DNA of 7,656 nucleotides. Origin: Hyphomicrobiales bacterium. Lineage in GTDB: Bacteria > Pseudomonadota > Alphaproteobacteria > Rhizobiales > Afifellaceae. Location: NCBI GenBank assembly GCA_013812985.1, contig JACCSN010000308.1, positions 1 through 7,656 of the forward strand, in the 5' to 3' direction. The translations under genes were made by a program, and so were the position numbers. Positions 1-5,951 of the stretch are shown piece by piece. Numbering within the stretch: the stretch's first letter is position 1; the number at the start of each line of letters is the position of its first letter. The notes under the pieces are model-generated. The model had not been told where the DNA came from, searched no databases, and saw nothing but the letters and a program-made list of their open reading frames with translations.

Positions 1-416
1 TGCTCTACACCAAGACGGCCACCCTGATCGGTCTCGTCTACATCCACCTGCCTTTCACGTTGTTTCCGATGATCCTCGGCCTGGCGCTGGCGCCGAAAGA
101 GCAGCTTGACGCGGCGTTCGACCTCGGTGCGTCGCCCTGGCAGACATTTCGCGAGGTGGAGCTGCCGATCGCGCTGCCCGGCGTCCTGATCGGCGCGCTC
201 CTGACCTTCGTGCTGGCCTTCGGCGCCAATTCTGAGGCGGCGATCCTCGGCGGGCAATCAGTGGTCGTCATCGCCAAGGCGATCGAACAGCGCTTCACCT
301 ATGCGCAGGACTGGCCGCTCGGCTCGAGTCTGACCGTCGCGGTGGCGGCGATCACCGCGCTGGCGGTCTTCCCGGCCATGCGCCGGCTCGACCTGAACCG
401 TTTCCTGAAACGCTGA
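1..416 (+). CDS. ABC transporter permease, PotB-like (C-terminal part, 5' end outside window)
   Basis: This is the C-terminal 137 residues of an inner-membrane permease of a binding-protein-dependent ABC importer; roughly half of a usual ~290-residue protein lies outside the window. The reading frame is open from base 3 to the TGA at 414-416. It shows the cytoplasmic EAA loop that docks the ATPase (DAAFDLGASPWQTFREVELP, with the conserved Gly and the closing LP). That loop is flanked by hydrophobic membrane segments: one before it (visible residues about 8-30) and two after it. The stretch ILGGQSVVVIAKAIEQRF followed by DWPLG resembles PotB/PotH-type permeases of the spermidine/putrescine family. 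The substrate is an inference; related permeases also move other small organic solutes. It is followed after 8 bases by a second permease, the typical arrangement of such heterodimers. The binding protein and ATPase are presumably upstream. Confidence 0.9.
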   Translation, partial: LYTKTATLIGLVYIHLPFTLFPMILGLALAPKEQLDAAFDLGASPWQTFREVELPIALPGVLIGALLTFVLAFGANSEAAILGGQSVVVIAKAIEQRFTYAQDWPLGSSLTVAVAAITALAVFPAMRRLDLNRFLKR

Positions 417-424
417 GGCCGGCG

Positions 425-1234
425 ATGCGGCGAGGCCTTGGCGACAGGCTGACCGTCCTCTGGACTGTCCTGGTCATCTCCCTGCTCTATATGCCGATCA
501 TCAGCGTGGTGCTCGCCTCGCTCGCCAACACCCGCTACATGCGCTTTCCGCACCGCGTGTGGTCGATAGAGCCGTACCGGGAGGCGTTCGGGCTGTCCAC
601 GACGTGGGAGCTGCACAGCGTTTCGCTCAAGATCGCGCTCGCCGTGGCGGTGATCGCCGCGCTCGTCGCGATCCCGGGGGCGCTGGCCTTCGCCCGCTTC
701 GAATGGCGCGGCCGTTCAGCCTACCAGAAGCTCATTCTCCTGCCGGTGTTCTTCCCGCAGCCGGTGCTCGGCTTGGCGCTGCTGGTGTTCTTCTCCGCGG
801 TCGGCGTGACGCCGAGCTGGAAAACGGCCGTCTTCGCCCATCTGGTGCTGATCGCGCCGATCGTCACCCTGATCGTGTCGATCACGCTCTATGGCTTCGA
901 TCGGGCGCAGGAGGAAGCGGCTTACGATCTCGGCGCGACGCGGCTGCAGGCGTTTCGCGAGGTCACCCTGCCGGCGATCCTGCCCGGGCTCGTCTCCGGC
1001 GGGCTCTTCGCGTTCCTGCTCTCCTGGAGCAACCTGCCGCTTTCTGCCTTCACGACCGGGGCCGACTCGACGCTTCCCGAATGGCTGTATTCGCGCACGG
1101 CGACGAACTACGCGCCGATGATCCCGGCCGTGTCGGTCATCTCGGTGGGCGCCTCCGCGGCGATCGTGCTTGCGGCGCTTTTCACGCTTGCGACGTTTCG
1201 CGCCGCGCGGCGCCCGAGCCGCTTGGCCGCGTGA
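425..1234 (+). CDS. ABC transporter permease, PotC-like
   Basis: This is a complete 269-residue inner-membrane permease, the usual length for PotC/PotI-type subunits, and would pair with the permease just upstream. The first membrane segment is at about residues 10-32, followed by a periplasmic region (35-65) and further hydrophobic segments near 68-90, 103-125, 135-155, 188-205 and 235-257. The EAA loop lies at about residues 163-188 (EEAAYDLGATRLQAFREVTLP), with E164, A165, A166, G170 and the L182-P183 pair. The ATG at 425 is supported by a GAGG ribosome site at 415-418 that overlaps the stop codon of the previous gene, which suggests translational coupling. I infer polyamine-type substrates from overall resemblance only. 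The gene ends 38 bases before the end of the convergent collagen-like gene, and no clear terminator is visible between them. Confidence 0.92.
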   Translation: MRRGLGDRLTVLWTVLVISLLYMPIISVVLASLANTRYMRFPHRVWSIEPYREAFGLSTTWELHSVSLKIALAVAVIAALVAIPGALAFARFEWRGRSAYQKLILLPVFFPQPVLGLALLVFFSAVGVTPSWKTAVFAHLVLIAPIVTLIVSITLYGFDRAQEEAAYDLGATRLQAFREVTLPAILPGLVSGGLFAFLLSWSNLPLSAFTTGADSTLPEWLYSRTATNYAPMIPAVSVISVGASAAIVLAALFTLATFRAARRPSRLAA

Positions 1235-1272
1235 CGGTGTTCTGACCGCGCCGGCGGACCGCGCCAAGCACC

Positions 1273-2226
1273 TCAGGGGGTAGATTGCGGCGGACACAGA
1301 ACCGTAAGGAAGAACGCCGCGTCGGCCAGCGGCAGCCCGTCGGCATCCAAGCGGCGGACGGTGATAGCAGCGTTGCTGATCGAGACCGTCAATCCCAGGG
1401 AATAGTAGGGGCTGCTTGAGGTGGCGCTCGGGAAGCAAGCGGCGATTTCCCGATCGAAAGTCAGACTATAGGATCCCGTCGACCGTCTGCTGGCGGACTG
1501 CACGCCCCTGCCCCGCACCAAAGTCCCGTTGCCACTCATATGCGCGCCGAGCAGCTCGGCGCCGGGATAGCCCGGACTTCCGGCAGGCCCGGTCCCGCCC
1601 TGCGGTCCGGGCGGCCCGAAGTCGCCTGGCGGCCCCTCCGGGCCCGCCGCTCCAGCCAGCCCCGGCGGTCCCTCGCCGCCCTGAAGACCCTGTTGACCGG
1701 GCGGGCCACTCGGGCCCGGCGCCCCGGCCACCCCCCGCGCGGCGAAAAGCTGCCATTCGGCGGCGCTCGTATTGGGCCGCCTGCCCTTATTGGCCTTCAG
1801 CGCACGATACGTGGAGCCGCTCAGCAGGACCAGATCGCCGGAATAATACTGAACCTGGGTCGACCAAGCTCCGCGCGGCATCGTGCCGGGTCCGCAATTG
1901 CCGATCAGGAATGCTTGCGCGCCGGAATTCGTCTCCAGCGTGACCCGGCAATCGGGTGTACGAAAGTCGACATTGAAGTCGAAACGACTCTCCGTGTCGG
2001 CGGTCGCCTCGAATGCCGTTCCCTGAATCCTGACCACGACGCCGACGCTGCTCGCCGTGCCGGCAATGACGAGCCGCCCCGCCTCCAGCGTCACGACGCT
2101 GACCGTCAAGTCGCTCGTCCCCACCTCGGAAAGCACCTGAATGCTACCGGCGGTGGCCGCCACGGCCGACCAGACGGGCGCCGCCGCAAGACCAAAAATC
2201 ATCGAAAGCACTGCGAGGATACGCAA
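1273..2226 (-). CDS. Exported collagen-like protein with CBM5/12-like motif
   Basis: This 317-residue protein has an apparent signal peptide (residues 1-24, hydrophobic core then AVAA) and four visible parts. Residues 25-118 are beta-rich with Cys93 and Cys111. Residues 119-162 form a Trp-bracketed module (W121, Y127-Y128, GD at 130-131, Y140, P151, W158) like the carbohydrate-binding CBM5/12 fold often seen before bacterial collagen segments. Residues 165-224 are 20 uninterrupted Gly-X-Y triplets. Residues 225-317 form a beta-rich tail with Cys264 and Cys311. The two cysteine pairs could form disulfides, which fits export. The start codon is TTG (2224-2226), chosen because a GGGGAG ribosome site lies 8 bases upstream and the TTG gives the full basic-hydrophobic signal sequence; a GTG (2209-2211) or ATG (2200-2202) start is possible. 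From memory, the N-terminal part with its NCGP motif resembles uncharacterised collagen-like proteins of Rhizobiales. The function is unknown; a surface or matrix adhesin role is inference. Confidence 0.85.
   Translation of the reverse strand: MRILAVLSMIFGLAAAPVWSAVAATAGSIQVLSEVGTSDLTVSVVTLEAGRLVIAGTASSVGVVVRIQGTAFEATADTESRFDFNVDFRTPDCRVTLETNSGAQAFLIGNCGPGTMPRGAWSTQVQYYSGDLVLLSGSTYRALKANKGRRPNTSAAEWQLFAARGVAGAPGPSGPPGQQGLQGGEGPPGLAGAAGPEGPPGDFGPPGPQGGTGPAGSPGYPGAELLGAHMSGNGTLVRGRGVQSASRRSTGSYSLTFDREIAACFPSATSSSPYYSLGLTVSISNAAITVRRLDADGLPLADAAFFLTVLCPPQSTP
1555..1734 (-). repeat. Collagen-like Gly-X-Y segment (20 triplets)
   Basis: Residues 165-224 of the collagen-like protein have glycine at every third position without a break. 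Fifteen of the 60 residues are proline, and GPP occurs four times (at 174, 186, 198 and 204). The charged residues are all acidic (E185, E197, D202, E224). If triple-helical this would make a rod of about 17 nm. The triplets are degenerate at the DNA level rather than exact copies, so this is a maintained protein repeat and not a recent DNA expansion. Confidence 0.92.
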
Positions 2227-2319
2227 TTCAACTGCTCCCCAATAACTGTCGAGAACAGATTTTCAACCTGCGAGTCGAGCGTTGCGGCAGCTTAGGGTTG
2301 TGTGCTTACGCTTGGCGGA

Positions 2320-2349
2320 ATTATACCTAAAATAAAGCGTTAGAAGCAA
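2320..2349 (-). promoter_or_regulatory. Promoter of the collagen-like gene
   Basis: Reading leftward, a perfect TATAAT occupies 2325-2320 and a TTGCTT (-35-like) occupies 2349-2344, with an 18-base spacer. This sits in an AT-rich patch (about 2310-2350) that stands out from the GC-rich surroundings. Transcription would start near 2313, giving an untranslated leader of about 85-90 bases before the TTG start. The -10 is unusually canonical for this genome type; the -35 is weak. Confidence 0.5.
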
Positions 2350-2377
2350 CCGGTTTGAGTTCAGCGTCTCGATCGCA

Positions 2378-3007
2378 TCACGCCGGTCGCGTGAATTCCC
2401 GCCGCGCCGCCTCCACGGCTTCGCGGCAGGCGCAGCCCTCAAGATGGTCGTTGACCAGTCCCGTCGCCTGCATGAAGGCGTGCATCGTGGTCGGGCCGAC
2501 GAAGGACCAGCCGCGCTTGCGCAAGTCCCTGGAAAGCGCGACCGAATCCGGCGTGGTGGGCTGGATTGCGGCTCGGTCGGTGCGCGCCGGGCGGCTATCC
2601 GGCGCCGGCTCGAAGCGCCAGGCAAAAGCTGCCAGCGATCCCGCTTCTTCGACCAGCTCCAGCGCGCGGCGGGCATTGTTGACGACCGAAGCGATCTTGC
2701 CGCGGTGGCGCACGATTCCCGCGTCGGCCATCAGACGCTCCGTATCGTCCGGGCCGAAGGCGGCCACCTTGGCGAAATCGAAGCCGGCGAAGGCGGCCCT
2801 GAAATTCTCGCGCTTCCGCAGAATCGTCAGCCAGGACAGGCCCGACTGGAAGCCCTCCAGGCAGATCTTCTCAAACAGCCGGCGGTCGTCGGCGACCGGC
2901 CGGCCCCATTCCCGATCGTGATAGCCGAGGTAGAGCGGGTCGCTCCCCGGCCACCAGCAGCGGGTAAGGCCGTCGGAACCGACGATGAGGCCGTCGGGCT
3001 GTGGCAT
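2378..3007 (-). CDS. tag: DNA-3-methyladenine glycosylase I
   Basis: This base-excision repair enzyme removes 3-methyladenine from alkylated DNA in the cytoplasm, leaving an abasic site. At 209 residues it is slightly longer than E. coli Tag (about 187), with about 13 extra residues at the N-terminus and a longer C-terminus. The zinc-binding residues of the family are all present: Cys17, His30 (in YHDREWG), His188 and Cys192 (in NDHLEGC). The base-recognition pocket residues align as Tyr29, Glu51 (CLEG) and Trp59 (GLSW). The motifs RKREN and IVRHRGKI are also typical. The ATG at 3007 has a GGAG ribosome site a few bases upstream. It is transcribed divergently from the DUF2927-like gene, with 85 bases between starts. 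The collagen-like gene lies 151 bases downstream on the same strand and has its own promoter, so no operon is implied. I see no clear terminator after it. Confidence 0.96.
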   Translation of the reverse strand: MPQPDGLIVGSDGLTRCWWPGSDPLYLGYHDREWGRPVADDRRLFEKICLEGFQSGLSWLTILRKRENFRAAFAGFDFAKVAAFGPDDTERLMADAGIVRHRGKIASVVNNARRALELVEEAGSLAAFAWRFEPAPDSRPARTDRAAIQPTTPDSVALSRDLRKRGWSFVGPTTMHAFMQATGLVNDHLEGCACREAVEAARREFTRPA

Positions 3008-3092
3008 CCTGAACTCCGGGCTTTGCGGCGGCGGCGCTTCAGCTTATGAGAGCGGCGGGGGCATTTGCACGAAATTCTGGCCGCGATTCACC

Positions 3093-3824
3093 ATGCGCTC
3101 CGCCCTTCGATGGTTCCTTTTCGCGCTTCTCTTGATGGCCCCGGCGACGCCTGGCCGGGCTTTCACGGATGCCGAGCTCATCGACGGCTTCGAACGGACC
3201 GTATTCGGCGCCGAGTATTGGAACTTTGGCTGGCAAGCGTCCAGGGTCAAGAAGTTCGCCGGCCCGGCGCGCGTCTATGTCGACGACCGCAGCGGCGCCG
3301 GGCGCGGCGCCGATGCGATCCGCTTCCTCGTCTCGCTCCCCGCGCTGATCGAGGGCCTGGAGCTTGAGGTCGTAGCCGAACCGAGCGAGGCGAACTTCCG
3401 CGTCTACATCCTCAGCCGCGCCAATTACCGGCAGGTTGTCATCAACGAGATCTACAACCGCCCTGCGTCCAGCTTCGCGCCGGGTAATTGCCTTGTCCGC
3501 GTCGTCTCGACCGGCAACGGCATCGAGCGCGCCGATGCGGTCATCGTCGCCGATGAAGGCGAGTTCCGGTTCCAACGTTGCCTGGCGGAAGAGATCCTGC
3601 AGGGGCTCGGGCCGACGAACGACGACCGCAGGCTCTCCGCCAGCATTTTCAACGACAGCTCCCGGCACGCCAGCTTCACTGATTTCGACAGGCACATTCT
3701 CAACATGCTTTATCATCCGGCGATTCTCCCCGGCATGACGCGCGTGGAAGTGCGGCGCATCCTGCCGTCGGTGGTCGCGGAGGTGCGCGGCCGGCTGCTC
3801 GGAACTTCCGTAAGCAAGCATTAA
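3093..3824 (+). CDS. Exported DUF2927-like protein
   Basis: This 243-residue protein of unknown function resembles the DUF2927 family known from alphaproteobacteria. The ATG at 3093 is preferred because it begins a clear signal peptide (residues 1-23, ending GRA) followed by FTDAELIDGFERTVFGAE; an in-frame opening extends back to 2985 but would overlap the tag coding region. Family-like features are VKKFAGPARVYVDDR (52-66), NFRVYI (101-106), EEILQGLG followed by NDD (166-178), SIFND (184-188), and FDRHILNMLYHPAILPGM (198-215). Cys133 and Cys163 may form a disulfide in the periplasm. The EEILQGLG motif sits where zinc peptidases carry HExxHxxG, and LYHP...PGM also recalls such enzymes, so a degenerate zincin fold is possible (inference). 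The ribosome site is weak. It reads the same way as the transpeptidase array, which begins 127 bases after its stop. Confidence 0.85.
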   Translation: MRSALRWFLFALLLMAPATPGRAFTDAELIDGFERTVFGAEYWNFGWQASRVKKFAGPARVYVDDRSGAGRGADAIRFLVSLPALIEGLELEVVAEPSEANFRVYILSRANYRQVVINEIYNRPASSFAPGNCLVRVVSTGNGIERADAVIVADEGEFRFQRCLAEEILQGLGPTNDDRRLSASIFNDSSRHASFTDFDRHILNMLYHPAILPGMTRVEVRRILPSVVAEVRGRLLGTSVSKH

Positions 3825-3839
3825 TCATACCGAAAGATT

Positions 3840-3903
3840 GCCTAGCGAGACGAAAAGCGATTTTGGGGGCTTTACCAAAAAGCTCAGACATGCCCCGCTA
3901 GGC
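3840..3903 (+). promoter_or_regulatory. Long inverted repeat upstream of first L,D-transpeptidase
   Basis: A perfect 8-base inverted repeat, GCCTAGCG (3840-3847) and CGCTAGGC (3896-3903), encloses a second stem-loop: TTTTGG (3861-3866) pairs with CCAAAA (3875-3880), extended by AGC (3856-3858) with GCT (3882-3884) across a small internal loop. The structure lies between the DUF2927-like stop and the start at 3952. It has no T-run after it, so it is not a standard terminator. A leader-RNA structure or protein-binding site is possible; its role is unknown. Confidence 0.4.
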
Positions 3904-3951
3904 TCACCCGCGCAGCTGTTGCTGACGGTCCCAGTAGCGAGTGTATATCCC

Positions 3952-4680
3952 ATGCAGCGAGCCATCCTCTCCCTTCTCATGATCGCCTTGACGACATTAC
4001 CGGCGCTGGCCGGACCCCGGCCCACGGTCAGCGGCGATCCGGCCATCGACGCGCAATGGATCTGGCAACTCCGCAAGCCGCCAGCCGTGTGCGGCGCATG
4101 CACCCCCATCGACCAGACCGGGCGCGTGCGCCTCCGGCGCCTGGCGGCGCCGCATGTGCGAAGGGCCACGCCCGTTGTGATCGCGCCGCAGCGCGCGATC
4201 GTGGCCGCACCGCTGCGGGCTGTCGACCCTGCTTATCTGCCTGCGGTGGTGGCCTTCAAGACCTCGCACCGGCCGGGCACCATCGTGATCGACACGAGCG
4301 CCCGCTATCTCTACCTGGTGCTGGAGGACGGCAAGGCGCAGCGCTACGGCGTCGGCGTCGGCCGCGACGGGTTCGGCTGGTCCGGCGCCGTCAAGGTCGG
4401 GCGCAAGGCGGAATGGCCGACCTGGACGCCCCCCGCCGCCATGCGCAAGCGCCAGCCGCATCTGCCGGTCTCCATGAAGGGCGGGAAGAACAATCCGCTC
4501 GGCGCGCGCGCGCTCTATCTCTACCGCGGCGGCAGCGACACGTTGTTCCGCATCCACGGCTCCAACGAGCCCTGGACAATCGGCCAGCGGGTCTCGTCGG
4601 GCTGCTTCCGCATGCGCAACGAAGACGTGGTGGAGCTTTATGGCCGCGTGGGCGTCGGCACGCAGGTCGTGGTGCTCTAG
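3952..4680 (+). CDS. L,D-transpeptidase (YkuD domain), first of three
   Basis: This 242-residue exported peptidoglycan enzyme would act in the periplasm, joining meso-diaminopimelate residues (3-3 cross-links) or attaching a protein to peptidoglycan. The ATG at 3952 gives a signal peptide ending ALA (residue 20); an upstream TTG at 3838 would lengthen it but has no ribosome site and lies in an inverted repeat. The YkuD domain spans about 108-242, with RYGVGVG (131-137), EWPTWTPP, NNPLGARALYLY and the catalytic His202 and Cys218 (SSGCFRM), separated by 15 residues. The N-terminal region differs from the other two copies: it lacks their FDPVT motif and carries a CGAC pair (Cys47, Cys50) and a basic, Ala/Pro-rich stretch (58-95). 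The SSGCF form is typical of Rhizobiales members as I recall them. A likely terminator follows at 4703. Confidence 0.93.
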   Translation: MQRAILSLLMIALTTLPALAGPRPTVSGDPAIDAQWIWQLRKPPAVCGACTPIDQTGRVRLRRLAAPHVRRATPVVIAPQRAIVAAPLRAVDPAYLPAVVAFKTSHRPGTIVIDTSARYLYLVLEDGKAQRYGVGVGRDGFGWSGAVKVGRKAEWPTWTPPAAMRKRQPHLPVSMKGGKNNPLGARALYLYRGGSDTLFRIHGSNEPWTIGQRVSSGCFRMRNEDVVELYGRVGVGTQVVVL

Positions 4681-4702
4681 ACCGAGCTTCTCGGCCATAC
4701 CG

Positions 4703-4740
4703 ATCCGGCCCCGCTTCTCGCGTGGGCCGGATTTCCTCTT
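4703..4740 (+). terminator. Probable terminator after first L,D-transpeptidase
   Basis: A 9-base perfect stem pairs ATCCGGCCC (4703-4711) with GGGCCGGAT (4724-4732) around a 12-base loop, followed by a pyrimidine-rich TTCCTCTT stretch. The stem is strong but the T-run is interrupted, so confidence is moderate. It begins 23 bases after the stop codon. Confidence 0.6.
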
Positions 4741-4832
4741 CCAGGGTCACAGAGTGTTGCCGAAGCGCGACACTTCTCTCAACGAAAATGCGGCGTCCGC
4801 CGGAAACCAGTTCTATAAGAGCTAATTAGCCG

Positions 4833-4851
4833 CCCACCTTGCTTCGGTGGG
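4833..4851 (+). promoter_or_regulatory. Stem-loop just upstream of second L,D-transpeptidase
   Basis: CCCACC (4833-4838) can pair with GGTGGG (4846-4851) across a 7-base loop. It ends about 6 bases before the GGAGGGG ribosome site of the gene starting at 4869. Upstream at 4814-4819 is TATAAG, a possible -10 element without a recognisable -35. The hairpin could modulate translation initiation or mRNA stability, but it is short and may be chance. Confidence 0.3.
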
Positions 4852-4868
4852 GGCATTGGAGGGGTCGG

Positions 4869-5705
4869 ATGAAAACTGTCCGGTTTGCTTGGGCGCTCGC
4901 CTGCGGGATCGCCTGCGCGGCGGCCCTGTCGCCAGCCGCGGATGCGGCGACGAAGCGGTTCTTTGATCCGGTGACGCGCACGTTCATCACTTATGACGCC
5001 GATCGGGCGGTCCAGCGCCAGGCGGCGCCGAAGGCGCGCGCCCCGGCGGCGCAACGCCAGGCGCGTGTTCCGGCGGCCCAGCGCTTAGCGCGCCTTCCGG
5101 CCGCGCAGCGTCAGGCGGCGCTGGCGAAGCCGCCGAAGCTCAGGTTCCGCCCCTTCGAGCAAGCCGCGTTTCCCCAAGCCGCGCCGTCGCCTCGCGCGCG
5201 GCCCGCGCAGACCTCTCCGGTGGCGCGCCCGACGCCCGGCCCGGAATTCGACCGCCAGATCGTGGAATACGAGACGACCGAGGCGCCCGGCACCATCATC
5301 ATCGATACCGGAGCCAAGTTCCTCTACTACGTGCAGGGCGGCGGCGAGGCGATCCGCTACGGCGTCGGCGTCGGCAAGGAGGGTTTTGGCTGGACCGGCA
5401 CGGTCGCTATCGGCGCCATGCGGGAATGGCCGAAATGGTTTCCGCCGGCCGAGATGGTGGGGAGGCGGCCGGAACTTGCCGAATACATGAAGGTCGGAAT
5501 GTCCGGCGGCGAACAGAATCCGCTCGGCGCGCGCGCCCTCTATCTGCACGATAACGGGCGCGACACGCTGTTCCGCATTCATGGGACCAATGAGCCGTGG
5601 TCGATCGGCCTGAACGTCTCCTCCGGCTGCATCCGCATGTTGAACGAAAACGTGATCGAGCTTTATACGCTCGCCAAGCTTGGCGCCAAGGTCATCGTCG
5701 CCTGA
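4869..5705 (+). CDS. L,D-transpeptidase with basic repeat linker, second of three
   Basis: This 278-residue exported YkuD enzyme is the longest of the three paralogs. The ATG at 4869 follows a strong GGAGGGG ribosome site and begins a signal peptide with likely cleavage after ADA (residue 26). Next comes a motif shared with the third copy, RFFDPVTRTFITYD (30-43). A low-complexity linker rich in Ala, Pro, Gln and Arg follows (about 46-125), with 16 basic and one acidic residue, containing three tandem nine-residue units. The catalytic domain spans about 138-278, with RYGVGVGKEGFGW (163-175), NPLGARALYL, and catalytic His238 and Cys254 (SSGCIRMLNE). The positively charged linker could reach through the periplasm or bind acidic envelope polymers (inference). 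The reaction is as for its neighbours: 3-3 cross-linking or protein anchoring to peptidoglycan. A strong terminator follows at 5732, so it is probably not cotranscribed with the third copy. Confidence 0.93.
   Translation: MKTVRFAWALACGIACAAALSPAADAATKRFFDPVTRTFITYDADRAVQRQAAPKARAPAAQRQARVPAAQRLARLPAAQRQAALAKPPKLRFRPFEQAAFPQAAPSPRARPAQTSPVARPTPGPEFDRQIVEYETTEAPGTIIIDTGAKFLYYVQGGGEAIRYGVGVGKEGFGWTGTVAIGAMREWPKWFPPAEMVGRRPELAEYMKVGMSGGEQNPLGARALYLHDNGRDTLFRIHGTNEPWSIGLNVSSGCIRMLNENVIELYTLAKLGAKVIVA
5037..5117 (+). repeat. Three tandem 27-base units in the linker of the second L,D-transpeptidase
   Basis: Units at 5037-5063, 5064-5090 and 5091-5117 encode RAPAAQRQA, RVPAAQRLA and RLPAAQRQA (residues 57-83). 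The pattern is R-x-P-A-A-Q-R-x-A. Codons differ between units, so the array is not a brand-new duplication. It is absent from both neighbouring paralogs. Confidence 0.9.
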
Positions 5706-5731
5706 GGCTTGTTTGTGCTTTGCAGGGTTCG

Positions 5732-5761
5732 CGGCCCGCTTCGGCGGGCCGTTGCATTTTT
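5732..5761 (+). terminator. Rho-independent terminator after second L,D-transpeptidase
   Basis: A perfect 8-base GC stem pairs CGGCCCGC (5732-5739) with GCGGGCCG (5744-5751) around a TTCG tetraloop, followed by TTGCATTTTT. It lies 26 bases after the stop codon at 5705. Confidence 0.87.
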
Positions 5762-5806
5762 GACGCTTCCATCCGCGTTCAAGCGGAATTTGTGAGCAAG
5801 GCAAGA

Positions 5807-5828
5807 TCGGCCGGAACTCGCCGGCCGA
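5807..5828. repeat. Perfect 8-base inverted repeat
   Basis: TCGGCCGG (5807-5814) and CCGGCCGA (5821-5828) flank a six-base loop AACTCG. No T-run follows, so it is not an intrinsic terminator. It could be an operator, a leader hairpin or an extragenic palindrome; a single copy is visible in the window. Confidence 0.5.
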
Positions 5829-5913
5829 ATGCCGCATTGTGGCTCCAGTTCGCGTATCGGGGGACTTGCTCGAAGAAATCGCTTCGTATTCTGCTGAACA
5901 GGCCGGCTCTGCC

Positions 5914-5951
5914 CTGTGTTTTCGCTATGGTTAACAGGAACACAGCGAAAC
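5914..5951 (+). promoter_or_regulatory. Overlapping inverted repeats upstream of third L,D-transpeptidase
   Basis: CTGTGTT (5914-5920) can pair with AACACAG (5939-5945), and TTTCGCT (5920-5926) with AGCGAAA (5944-5950). The order left-1, left-2, right-1, right-2 means the stems cannot nest: they are alternatives or form a pseudoknot. AACAGG also occurs twice nearby (5897-5902 and 5933-5938). It lies 75-110 bases upstream of the start, a plausible leader or operator. No known element is recognised. Confidence 0.25.

Noticed and set aside
1244..1265. Direct repeat GACCGCGCC, two copies between the second permease and the collagen-like gene
   Set aside because: Nine-base GC-only repeats are expected by chance here, and no hairpin with a T-run is formed.
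716..1438. A 240-residue leftward open frame antisense to the second permease
   Set aside because: It runs across a well-supported membrane protein gene and into the collagen-like gene in another frame; composition is Arg/Asp/Gly-rich without features.
1540..2295. A 251-residue rightward open frame opposite the collagen-like gene
   Set aside because: The opposite strand has a signal peptide, ribosome site, promoter and perfect Gly-X-Y register; this frame has only low-complexity Arg-rich sequence.
2985..3092. Longer start (ATG at 2985) for the DUF2927-like gene
   Set aside because: It would overlap the divergent tag gene start and place 36 residues before a clear signal peptide starting at 3093.
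3838..3951. Longer start (TTG at 3838) for the first transpeptidase
   Set aside because: It has no ribosome site, lies inside an inverted repeat and would bury the signal peptide behind 38 residues.
4899..4920. Possible lipobox cysteine (Cys12 or Cys16) in the second transpeptidase
   Set aside because: Positions -3 to -1 do not fit a lipobox, and a normal signal-peptidase site (ADA) follows at residue 26.
5813..5838. GGAAC-N17-CATT resembling an alphaproteobacterial EcfG stress promoter
   Set aside because: The -10 GTT core is missing and the -35-like bases fall inside the palindrome at 5807-5828.
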